This document shows positions 1 through 5,959 of a stretch of DNA of 10,197 nucleotides, piece by piece. The position numbers and the translations under genes are program-made. Source of the stretch: Chloroflexota bacterium (GTDB taxonomy: Bacteria; Chloroflexota; Limnocylindria; QHBO01); NCBI GenBank assembly GCA_013820865.1, contig JACDHU010000037.1:1-10197 (forward strand), read 5' to 3'. The notes beneath the pieces were generated by a model. That model did no database searches. It was given only the letters and a program-made list of their open reading frames with translations, and was not told the origin of the DNA. Numbering within the stretch: the first letter of the stretch is position 1; each line of letters starts with the position of its first letter.

Positions 1-1122
1 GGCACGGCTCCCTTCGGTTGGCGAAGGGCAGGGCGCGAGCGGCTGATGAAGCCCATGGCCACCGAGGCGACGATCGCGGTTGCGCTGGCTGAGAAATACG
101 TCGAGCCACTGGAGACATGCCAAGGCGCGGCCGACTGGGCGAATGGACGAGGCTGGCTGACGCGCGCCGCACGACCATGGTCAAAGCAGACGGTTTACGA
201 CGTTCTCCGACGACCGCTCAATCACGGTGAGGCCGTATACCACCGGCGGCGGCCCGACGAGCGCAGGGTCAAAGTACGCGGCCTGTTTGCGCCTGAGCTA
301 TCGGCCAAGGTTCGTGCGAAGCTTGCGGCCCCGACCAGCAGGCGCGGCCAGCCGGTCCGGTGGCCGTCACGCCACATCGCGCCCCGGCAACCGGGCGTTC
401 GGCGCGCCTACGAATTCAGCACCGTGGTTGGTCGCTTCAACTCACGTTGGGCGTGCTGCGGCGCGAGTGTGACCGGCAAGGGGACCTATGACTACCGGCG
501 CTACCACCACCCGAAACCCTACTGTCGTCAAGGCAGCTACGCCGCCCGGCACTTTACGCAGCACTTCGCTGACTTTCTTGCTCGTTTCGAACTGCCGAGC
601 GACTCGATCGACCGCATCCGCCAGGCATACGAACTAGACGGCGACCGCACACCGGACACAACGATGCAACAGATGGCGCTCGAACGGGAGCTACGATCTC
701 GGGCCGTCGATCACGCGACGGGGAAGCTCTCCACCGAAGCGTATCTGGCGGAGCACACGCGGGTCGGCGCCGAGATTGAGACCCTGAGGCTGGCGAAGGA
801 TACGGCCGCATCGGCAGAAAGTGATCTGGAGCGGCTCGTCGAATACCTGACGAACGTGTCGCGGATGTGGGGGCACTCAGAGGCGACGCACGAGGAACGC
901 AAGGCATTCGTTCTTGAGGTCCTTGAGGAGGCAGATCTCGGTGAGAACCGGATCCTGCGGATCAAGCCGCGAGCCGATTATCGCGAGCTGTTCCGGGTCG
1001 GCGCCTACGGGAAAAGTGTGACCTATGGTCGGGGCGAGAGGACTCGAACCTCCGACCTCGTCGTCCCGAACGACGCGCGCTACCTACTGCGCCACGCCCC
1101 GACCGAAGAGCCGCAATCCTAG
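1..1122 (+). CDS. Large serine recombinase / integrase, C-terminal part (5' end off window)
   Basis: The frame is open from base 1, so the gene begins upstream and its resolvase catalytic domain (with the active serine) is not visible. The first residues, APFGWRR, match the start of the recombinase DNA-binding domain of large serine recombinases, and WSKQTVYDVLRRPLNHGEAVY (visible residues ~60-80) is the typical helix-turn-helix end of that domain. A zinc-ribbon-like segment follows (CCG at visible residues 152-154, PYCRQGSY near 173-180), but it lacks the usual two Cys pairs. A charged helical, probably coiled-coil region then ends in the family's 'ILRIKPRADYRELF' strand. Such enzymes integrate and excise phages or conjugative elements. 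Oddly, the last ~32 codons (from 1026) are antisense to a tRNA-Pro gene and are unlikely to be native protein. ATG codons at 46 and 55 are internal. It could be a decaying integrase; function is inferred from family resemblance. Confidence 0.82.
   Translation, partial: GTAPFGWRRAGRERLMKPMATEATIAVALAEKYVEPLETCQGAADWANGRGWLTRAARPWSKQTVYDVLRRPLNHGEAVYHRRRPDERRVKVRGLFAPELSAKVRAKLAAPTSRRGQPVRWPSRHIAPRQPGVRRAYEFSTVVGRFNSRWACCGASVTGKGTYDYRRYHHPKPYCRQGSYAARHFTQHFADFLARFELPSDSIDRIRQAYELDGDRTPDTTMQQMALERELRSRAVDHATGKLSTEAYLAEHTRVGAEIETLRLAKDTAASAESDLERLVEYLTNVSRMWGHSEATHEERKAFVLEVLEEADLGENRILRIKPRADYRELFRVGAYGKSVTYGRGERTRTSDLVVPNDARYLLRHAPTEEPQS
1020..1101. other. Candidate attachment-site junction at the tRNA-Pro 3' end
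   Basis: An integrase-type gene ends against the 3' end of an intact tRNA, and recombinase-like protein sequence stops near base 1020-1026, exactly where the tRNA begins. This is the geometry of an att junction, with the element on the left. The crossover point cannot be fixed because the other end of the element is outside the window; no second copy of the tRNA 3' end was seen here. Confidence 0.35.
1026..1101 (-). tRNA. tRNA-Pro, anticodon CGG
   Basis: The minus strand folds into a full 76-nt cloverleaf. The acceptor stem CGGGGCG pairs with CGCCCCG. The D-stem is GCGC/GCGC, the anticodon stem CGTCG/CGACG, and the T-arm is GGAGG-TTCGAGT-CCTCT with one G-T pair. The anticodon loop TTCGGGA (plus-strand 1064-1070) gives anticodon CGG, reading CCG proline codons, with G37 as expected for tRNA-Pro. 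C1-G72 and discriminator A73 are the bacterial tRNA-Pro identity features, and the 3' CCA is encoded (1026-1028). The gene lies 65 nt downstream of the sulfatase-like gene on the same strand and wholly inside the antisense 3' end of the recombinase frame. Confidence 0.95.
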
Positions 1123-1146
1123 CAGGCGATCCGCTCCCCGGTCCAA
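1116..1146 (-). promoter_or_regulatory. Probable tRNA-Pro promoter (extended -10)
   Basis: On the minus strand TGCTAGGAT (1124 down to 1116) is an extended -10 element (TGn-TAGGAT). TTGGAC (1146-1141) could be the -35, with a long 19-nt spacer. Initiation about 7 nt past the -10 would leave a leader of roughly 8 nt before tRNA position 1 at 1101. The recombinase stop codon (1120-1122) falls inside this element. Prediction from motif only. Confidence 0.45.
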
Positions 1147-1166
1147 CGCGCGTAGGCAATCGGCAC

Positions 1167-2735
1167 TCACGAATCTGACGCGGGCCAGTTCGGGATCTCA
1201 TCGGTCACGTCGATGAAGTCGTAGAAGTGCAGATAGTCAGCATGGGCGTAGACACGATCGTCGAGAAGAGGCAAGTCGACATCGAAGACGGCATTGAGGA
1301 CGACGCGGAAGGTGTTCACCGGCGTGATCGACTGGTACAGCCCCGCATCCTCCGGATCCACCCCTGGCAGGCGAATGGCGTTCAGGATGCGAAACTTGAT
1401 CTCGAGCTCGTTCCCCGTTGCCTGGTCCCACTGAAAGGTCTCCCCATTCGCCGCGTAGCGCGCGGGAAACGGTCCTTCATCGGCCTGGATAATGATGACT
1501 GGCGGGTCATCCGACGGTCGAGCCTGGATCTCGTCGATCATCTCGAGGATCTTGGTGTTGGTGAACTCCAGCTGTCGGAGGTACTTCTCCTCTCCACCGC
1601 GATCCGCCGCCTCGCCGGCGGTCACCTCGCTTCCGTCTCGGTCAAAGACGTACGGTGGATGTGGGATGAGGAAGTGGGCGAGGACAAACTGCGGCCCGGA
1701 CAGCTGCGGGACCTCGCGAAGCCGATCGAGCTGATAGAGCGTGTAGTTCCGGAGCTCTTTGGAAAGGCTATCCACCTCGTCTGACGGCGTTGTGAGCGAG
1801 CCTGCCAGCGTGGTCTCCACCAGCTCCAGCCAGAACTCCGAGGCGCCGTCGTAGCGCAGCGTGATGTCGGCGTCCACGTTGCTCGCGGTGGGAGTCCAGT
1901 AGCTCGGGATGAGGACGAACTCGTAGCCAAGCTCCTTGAGGCTGGCCGGGACCGCCAGGTGATCCTGGAAGCGTCGGTTGATGACACCCTGGTCGGCGGG
2001 CGTGGCCGCATCTGCATTCAGCTCGTCGCCGTCGAGATACTCCATGTTGAGCGAGCTGGTCAGCGAGAGGCCCGTCTTGGGATAGTTGGCCATGCTGTCG
2101 CGTGGCACGTAGAAACCGCGCGCCTCGAGCTCGCGCAGGAAGGGCTCGTTGTCGAAGTCGAAGTGGCGCTCGAGCGCCGGCGAGCCAGCGTATCGGTCGA
2201 AGATCAGGTAGTAGATGTCAGGTCGCTCGGCATTGTGGCCAGCCAGTGGTCCCCCACGCGAGTCAGCCACCGCTCGCGGGGACGCCCGCGCGAATGCGAA
2301 GTCGGCGAGCCCCACGAGGGTGAGAATCAAGGGGATCGCCACGAACAGGTTGAGATACGGAGTCGCGAATCGTGCGCGGGCGCGGACCCGCCATGCAACC
2401 AACAGACCGATGCCAGCCGCCACAGCCCACACAGCGAGCAGGATCCCCTGGTCCCCGAGAAACTCACCCACCAGGTTCCAAGCGTGACCGAACCCGAAGA
2501 ATGCCGCGACCAGCACACTGGCGGCGATCCCGGCGCGATGCACATTGCGGAAGATCGCAGTTCCGAGGAGAAGAAGTACGGCAGCGCCACCGATCGCGGC
2601 CCCCAGTGGAAACCAGAGGGCTTCGAAGGTCATCTGGTCTTCGACGTTCTCGGCGAAGAGAAAGAGGACCGGGTACGCTGCGAGAAGGAGCGGATGAAGC
2701 ACCCAGCGGTGCAGGCGTGGGGGGGACATACGCAT
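1167..2735 (-). CDS. Membrane-anchored sulfatase-like / LtaS-like alkaline phosphatase superfamily enzyme
   Basis: 522 aa. Five hydrophobic segments (about residues 12-28, 40-61, 68-90, 97-115, 127-148) precede a soluble domain, the same layout as lipoteichoic acid synthases, which would put the catalytic domain outside the cell. The soluble domain begins with PDIYYLIFDRYAG (Asp180, probable metal ligand). It then has ANYPKTGLSLTSS (Thr221, probable nucleophile), HFLIPHPPYVF (His354, His359) and VIIIQADEGP (Asp419-Glu420), the counterpart of the metal-binding D-H of the superfamily, here D-E. It probably hydrolyses or transfers phosphoglycerol, phosphoethanolamine or sulfate groups on a surface polymer; the substrate is not deducible. 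The ATG at 2735 has no clear Shine-Dalgarno; ATG 2729 is an alternative. It is divergent from the cupredoxin gene. Confidence 0.8.
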   Translation of the reverse strand: MRMSPPRLHRWVLHPLLLAAYPVLFLFAENVEDQMTFEALWFPLGAAIGGAAVLLLLGTAIFRNVHRAGIAASVLVAAFFGFGHAWNLVGEFLGDQGILLAVWAVAAGIGLLVAWRVRARARFATPYLNLFVAIPLILTLVGLADFAFARASPRAVADSRGGPLAGHNAERPDIYYLIFDRYAGSPALERHFDFDNEPFLRELEARGFYVPRDSMANYPKTGLSLTSSLNMEYLDGDELNADAATPADQGVINRRFQDHLAVPASLKELGYEFVLIPSYWTPTASNVDADITLRYDGASEFWLELVETTLAGSLTTPSDEVDSLSKELRNYTLYQLDRLREVPQLSGPQFVLAHFLIPHPPYVFDRDGSEVTAGEAADRGGEEKYLRQLEFTNTKILEMIDEIQARPSDDPPVIIIQADEGPFPARYAANGETFQWDQATGNELEIKFRILNAIRLPGVDPEDAGLYQSITPVNTFRVVLNAVFDVDLPLLDDRVYAHADYLHFYDFIDVTDEIPNWPASDS

Positions 2736-2778
2736 CCATGATGCCCGACCATGGCGCCGCGCGCGCGGGCAACAAAAT

Positions 2779-2841
2779 GTCCCGAAGGAACCGCGGCGAT
2801 CGTTGAGGTGATCTCTGACCGACCAGCTGCCCCTTCGGGAC
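2779..2841. repeat. 10-bp perfect inverted repeat in the divergent spacer
   Basis: GTCCCGAAGG at 2779-2788 is exactly complementary to CCTTCGGGAC at 2832-2841, with 43 nt between. In a minus-strand transcript the 3' arm is followed by ATTTTGTT, so the pair could act as a leader structure or attenuator for the sulfatase-like gene. It could equally be a looped operator. Confidence 0.5.
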
Positions 2842-2870
2842 GCCCTTATTGTCGGTCGGGCGGTCGGTCG
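2816..2870. repeat. GTCGGTCG repeats (operator-like)
   Basis: GTCGGTCG occurs at 2851-2858 and 2863-2870, 12 bp start to start. A near-complementary copy, TGACCGAC, lies at 2816-2823 (7 of 8). The spacing of about one helical turn and the overlap with the possible minus-strand promoter suggest a regulator-binding region. No regulator is encoded in the window. Confidence 0.35.
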
Positions 2871-2877
2871 CGATCAA
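2848..2877 (-). promoter_or_regulatory. Possible promoter of the sulfatase-like gene
   Basis: On the minus strand TTGATC (2877-2872) and GACAAT (2853-2848) are separated by 18 nt, each matching the sigma-70 consensus at 4 of 6 positions. Initiation would fall near 2841, at the outer edge of an inverted-repeat arm, giving a leader of about 105 nt. The spacer is filled by a repeated GTCGGTCG motif. Weak motif evidence. Confidence 0.25.
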
Positions 2878-2902
2878 GCCCCTTTGTCCACGAAGTTGGA
2901 TA

Positions 2903-2931
2903 GGATGGCGGGACTTATCCACACGCCATCC
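2903..2931 (+). repeat. 8-bp inverted repeat just upstream of the cupredoxin ribosome binding site
   Basis: GGATGGCG (2903-2910) pairs perfectly with CGCCATCC (2924-2931) around a 13-nt loop. The second arm ends 1 nt before the AAGGAG ribosome binding site, so an RNA hairpin here could affect translation, or the DNA dyad could be an operator. Structure seen; role inferred. Confidence 0.45.
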
Positions 2932-2932
2932 C

Positions 2933-2938
2933 AAGGAG
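2933..2938 (+). promoter_or_regulatory. Ribosome binding site of the cupredoxin gene
   Basis: AAGGAG lies 11 nt before ATG 2950 and supports that start over the in-frame TTG 2884 and ATG 2905 upstream, which would place a polar stretch ahead of the signal peptide. Confidence 0.7.
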
Positions 2939-2949
2939 CTGTCGGACCG

Positions 2950-3477
2950 ATGATCGTCTCTGTCGTTCGCATCACGTTGGTCGCCCTGGTGGTGGCTGTT
3001 CTCCCGATGACGCTGGCTGCGACGACACCCGCACGGGCGGCGACGCACGCGGTTGAGATCGCCGACTTCGCGTTCGCCCCGGCGACGCTGACCATCACCG
3101 TCGGCGACACCGTGACCTGGACGAACGAGGATGCGGTCGCTCACACCGCCACGAGCACCACGGGTGTGTTCGATTCCGGCGACCTGGAGCAGGGTGAGTC
3201 GTACTCCGTCACCTTCACCGCGCCTGGCACGTACGACTACCTGTGCACGCCGCACCCGTCGATGACCGGACGAGTCGTCGTGGCCGCCGCCGCCGCGACC
3301 CCGGTGCCGTCCACGCCAGCTCCCGCCTCGGCCACGCCAGCTCCCACCTCGGGCGCACCCCTCCCGGATGTCGCGATGGAGCGCGAGGCGGGCATCAACC
3401 TCGCTCAGATTCTAGGCGTCGCGTTCCTCGTGCTGGGCGCAGGCATCGCGGCCGTCCGAGTGCGTCAACGGCGCTGA
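2950..3477 (+). CDS. Secreted, membrane-anchored amicyanin/plastocyanin-like cupredoxin
   Basis: 175 aa. A signal peptide (hydrophobic residues ~5-24, likely cleavage after TPARA at 30) leads into one cupredoxin domain (about 33-112). The type 1 copper ligands are visible: His65 (AVAHTAT) and the CTPHPSM loop with Cys99, His102 and Met105, a short amicyanin-type ligand loop. A Pro/Ala/Thr/Ser linker (~114-140) and a C-terminal hydrophobic segment (~149-169) followed by RVRQRR tie the domain to the outer face of the membrane. Such proteins are single-electron carriers; the partner is unknown and no oxidase or dehydrogenase using copper proteins is nearby. The glycosyltransferase gene starts 59 nt after its stop, so co-transcription is possible. 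The ligand set makes the family call firm. Confidence 0.92.
   Translation: MIVSVVRITLVALVVAVLPMTLAATTPARAATHAVEIADFAFAPATLTITVGDTVTWTNEDAVAHTATSTTGVFDSGDLEQGESYSVTFTAPGTYDYLCTPHPSMTGRVVVAAAAATPVPSTPAPASATPAPTSGAPLPDVAMEREAGINLAQILGVAFLVLGAGIAAVRVRQRR
3311..3352 (+). repeat. 21-bp tandem duplication in the cupredoxin linker
   Basis: Two adjacent 21-bp units (3311-3331 and 3332-3352) differ at one base. They encode the in-frame peptide repeats STPAPAS/ATPAPTS of the low-complexity linker, so copy number changes would only lengthen or shorten the spacer between the copper domain and the membrane anchor. Confidence 0.8.
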
Positions 3478-3521
3478 ACGCGCGCAGCCCAATGCACCTG
3501 ATCGTCCGCTTCCTGCTGGCT

Positions 3522-3528
3522 GGAAGGA
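3522..3528 (+). promoter_or_regulatory. Ribosome binding site deciding the GTG start of the glycosyltransferase
   Basis: GGAAGGA sits 8 nt before an in-frame GTG at 3537. The alternative ATG codons at 3492 and 3585 have no Shine-Dalgarno-like sequence at a suitable distance. Confidence 0.55.
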
Positions 3529-3536
3529 CACCCAAC

Positions 3537-4694
3537 GTGTCTCTTGGCTGGCCCTTCAGGCATTCGCCGCCCGGCAGCAATGCCATGTACTTGATTGCGC
3601 TCATCGTCGTGTTCGGTACGGCGGCTCGCCTCCTGGCCGCGAGTGCCGGCCACAACTACGACATGGAGTCCTACTGGATCGTCGCGGGCCATGCGGATGC
3701 AGGCGACAACGTCTACGCATCCACGCATCGCTACAACTACGCACCGGCGTGGTTCATGGTGCTGGACGTCGTCAAGGACGTGGCTGATCGATTTTCAGAT
3801 CCCTTCTTGGCCTTCCGGTATCTGATCGCGTTGCTCTTGACCGCAGTGGACATCGCCATCGCATCCATGCTCCTGCGGCGCTTCGGTCTGCTTGCCGCGG
3901 GCGTCTTCTTCGCAAACCCCGTCTCGATTCTCATCACCGGGTACCACTCGCAATTCGACAATCTGGCGATCGCCGTCGGACTGGCCGGGATGCTGCTGCT
4001 GGAACGGGCCGAGCGCCAGGGCAGCGATAGAGCATGGCTGGCCGGGGTGGCCGTTCTAGGAGTGTCGCTCGTCGTGAAGCACCTCCTCCTCGTGCTTCCG
4101 CTGTGGATTGCGCTCCGCCAACGTTCGGTCGGTCGGGCCGCGTTGGTGCTGATCCTCCCCGTCGCGATGTTGAGCGCCTCGTTCGTTCCGTTCGCGGCGG
4201 ATGGCTGGAGCGGCATCGCCGGCAACGTGATCGGATACCGATCGGCGGAAAACGCGCCGTTTCACACCTGGCTGTTACCGCCGCTGCTGCAGCGACACGT
4301 GTCGCCGACGATGTTGCTCGCTGGTGCGGTCCTCCTCGTCGGCTGGTTGGTGCGGCGTCGCAGCCCTGTCGAGCACGTGCTCCTATACTGCGTGACGGTC
4401 ACCGTCTTCGCGCCGGGCGTGTACTGGCAGTACCTCGCCATCCCGGCCGCCGCCTCGGTGGTCTTCTTCAACTCGGGTTACCTGCTCTACATCGGGATTG
4501 CGACGCTCTTTCTCCTCGCCAGCCCGGTCAATGTCGGCATCCCGGGGCTCGCCGACCTGCTCCCTGGGTTCCTCGTCCGCGCGGAGACGGGCAATCTTCC
4601 GTATGGCTACCTGATCGCGCTACTGGCGACAGGGCTGTTCATCACACTGGTCGAGAACCACCTACTCGACCTACGCATCCGGAGAAGTCGATGA
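3537..4694 (+). CDS. Polytopic membrane glycosyltransferase, GT-C type (GT87/DUF2029-like)
   Basis: 385 aa from GTG 3537, chosen for its GGAAGGA site; ATG 3492 would add 15 residues. Hydrophobic stretches run through the whole protein (about 8-11 segments, the first at ~17-35). The first loop carries Asp-Met-Glu (42-44) followed by SYW, resembling the acidic catalytic motif of GT-C enzymes. ANPVSILITGYHSQFDNLA (126-144) is the conserved loop I associate with GT87/DUF2029-type proteins. GT-C enzymes use polyprenyl-phosphate sugars and act on the outer face of the membrane, so this one probably builds a surface glycan or glycolipid. Donor and acceptor cannot be read from the sequence. Its TGA overlaps the ATG of the oxidoreductase gene (ATGA), implying translational coupling. 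Confidence 0.75.
   Translation: MSLGWPFRHSPPGSNAMYLIALIVVFGTAARLLAASAGHNYDMESYWIVAGHADAGDNVYASTHRYNYAPAWFMVLDVVKDVADRFSDPFLAFRYLIALLLTAVDIAIASMLLRRFGLLAAGVFFANPVSILITGYHSQFDNLAIAVGLAGMLLLERAERQGSDRAWLAGVAVLGVSLVVKHLLLVLPLWIALRQRSVGRAALVLILPVAMLSASFVPFAADGWSGIAGNVIGYRSAENAPFHTWLLPPLLQRHVSPTMLLAGAVLLVGWLVRRRSPVEHVLLYCVTVTVFAPGVYWQYLAIPAAASVVFFNSGYLLYIGIATLFLLASPVNVGIPGLADLLPGFLVRAETGNLPYGYLIALLATGLFITLVENHLLDLRIRRSR
4681..4684 (+). promoter_or_regulatory. Ribosome binding site of the FAD oxidoreductase gene
   Basis: GGAG lies 6 nt before ATG 4691 inside the last codons of the glycosyltransferase gene. It fixes the start at the ATGA overlap, from which the dinucleotide-binding motif begins four residues in. 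Confidence 0.65.
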
Positions 4695-5959
4695 TCACGG
4701 GAATTCTTGGTGCAGGCGCGCTTGGCCTGACCGTCGCACTGCGCCTCGCCGAGCGCGGCGAAAAGGTCGTCGTCATCGAGCGTGAAGCCTTGCCAGGGGG
4801 CCTGGCCGCCGGCTTCGAAATCGGGCCGGGCGTGTGGCTCGAGAAGTTCTATCACCACCTGTTCCGCTCCGACACGCACGCGATCGAGATGATCCGCGCC
4901 ATGGGTTTGGCCGACCGTCTCGAGTGGCACCAACCGGTGACCGCAACGCTGCGCGACGGCAACTTCCACCAGCTCGACTCGCCGGTCTCGCTGTTGCGGT
5001 TCTCGCCACTGCCGGTGGTCGATCGGCTGCGCATGGGCGCCGCGCTGGCGGGGTTGAAGGCCATGCCCAATCCTCGGCTTCTTGAAGGCAAGACCGCGCT
5101 GGACTGGACTCGTCGCTGGATGGGCGCGAAGGCCTCGGAGGTGGTCTGGGAGCCGCTGCTGCGCAACAAGTTCGGGGATGCGGCGCCCGAGATCGCGATG
5201 CCATGGTTCTGGGCCCGCGTCCACGACCGCACGCAGTCGCTCGGTTACCTGCGCGGTGGCTTCCAGCAGCTGTACGACCGCATGGCCGAGCAAGTTCGCA
5301 CGGCCGGCGGCGAGACGCGCTTCGATACGTCGGTCACATCGGTCCGCACCAACAACGGTGGCTTCATGGTCGAGACCAGCGAGGGGTCCGAGCGCTTCGA
5401 CCGCGTCATCAGTACCTTCGCGCCGCGACTGACCGCGCGCCTGGTGCCGGAACTGCCGGCTGCTTGGCGGGATCGCCACGAGTGGGGTCGCGCGTACGGC
5501 GCGCATTGCCTGGTACTGGCGCTGGATCGACCGCTGACATCGGTCTATTGGCTCAACGTCAATGATCCCGGCTATCCGTTCATGGCCATGGTCGAGCACA
5601 CCAATTACCTGCCGGCGGCCGACTACGGTGGTCGCCACCTGATCTACCTGGGCAACTATCGGCCGATGGACGACCCGCTGATGTCCGCGCGCAAGGACGC
5701 CGTGCTTGACGAATTCCTGCCGCATCTTGAACGGCTCAACCCGGCGTTCGATCGGTCCTGGCTGACCGACTCGTGGATGTTCGCGGCTCCCTTCGCACAG
5801 CCGATCGTGACAGTCGACTACCGCGATCACATTCCACCGTTCCGCAGCCCCATCCCCGGTCTCTGGACGGCAAGCATGTTCCAGGTCTATCCCCACGACC
5901 GCGGCCAGAATTACTCGATCGCTCTTGCGGAGCGCCTGGCAGGAGCGATCAGCTCGTAG
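4691..5959 (+). CDS. FAD/NAD(P)-dependent oxidoreductase, amine-oxidase-like (PRK07233-type)
   Basis: 422 aa. An N-terminal Rossmann dinucleotide fold is clear: GILGAGALG (4-12) then Glu30 at the end of strand 2 (VVVIERE), and PGGLAAGFE (35-43). YHHLFRSD (54-61), WEPLLRNKFGD (153-163), LGYLRGGFQQL (184-194), YWLNVNDPG (286-294), EHTNYLP (302-308) and a C-terminal GLWTASMFQVYPHDRGQN (390-407) fit, from memory, an uncharacterised FAD-protein family (PRK07233) related to protoporphyrinogen oxidase and phytoene desaturase. Its substrate is not known. Translational coupling to a GT-C glycosyltransferase and a facing dTDP-rhamnose operon suggest a sugar, polyprenol or glycolipid substrate; that is inference. 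No signal peptide or membrane segment, so it is probably cytoplasmic. The 3' end overlaps rmlC tail to tail. Confidence 0.85.
   Translation: MITGILGAGALGLTVALRLAERGEKVVVIEREALPGGLAAGFEIGPGVWLEKFYHHLFRSDTHAIEMIRAMGLADRLEWHQPVTATLRDGNFHQLDSPVSLLRFSPLPVVDRLRMGAALAGLKAMPNPRLLEGKTALDWTRRWMGAKASEVVWEPLLRNKFGDAAPEIAMPWFWARVHDRTQSLGYLRGGFQQLYDRMAEQVRTAGGETRFDTSVTSVRTNNGGFMVETSEGSERFDRVISTFAPRLTARLVPELPAAWRDRHEWGRAYGAHCLVLALDRPLTSVYWLNVNDPGYPFMAMVEHTNYLPAADYGGRHLIYLGNYRPMDDPLMSARKDAVLDEFLPHLERLNPAFDRSWLTDSWMFAAPFAQPIVTVDYRDHIPPFRSPIPGLWTASMFQVYPHDRGQNYSIALAERLAGAISS

Noticed and set aside
10..28. Perfect 7-bp hairpin CCCTTCG/CGAAGGG with a 5-nt loop at the left edge
   Set aside because: It lies inside the conserved APFGWRR coding segment of the recombinase, with no T-tract; probably a by-product of codon choice.
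1025..1216. Small plus-strand frame giving a GLEPPTSSSRTTRATYC-type peptide
   Set aside because: This is the antisense translation of the tRNA-Pro gene, a well-known false protein pattern.
1227..1784. Long open frames antisense to the sulfatase-like gene (also 1959-2741)
   Set aside because: High GC keeps antisense frames open; the peptides show no family motifs, while the minus-strand protein is a clear enzyme.
2464..3255. 263-residue minus-strand frame crossing the divergent spacer and the cupredoxin gene
   Set aside because: Arg-rich, no recognisable domain, and it overlaps two well-supported genes on both sides.
3243..3536. Upstream extension of the glycosyltransferase frame into the cupredoxin gene
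   Set aside because: The added residues are Arg/Gly/Pro-rich and overlap the cupredoxin coding region; the GTG at 3537 has the only convincing ribosome binding site.
4034..4690. Upstream extension of the oxidoreductase frame inside the glycosyltransferase gene
   Set aside because: The peptide is low-complexity and the family fold begins at ATG 4691, which has its own ribosome binding site.
4607..5896. 429-residue minus-strand frame antisense to the oxidoreductase gene
   Set aside because: Rich in Arg, His and Gln with no domain; the opposite strand encodes a clear flavoprotein.
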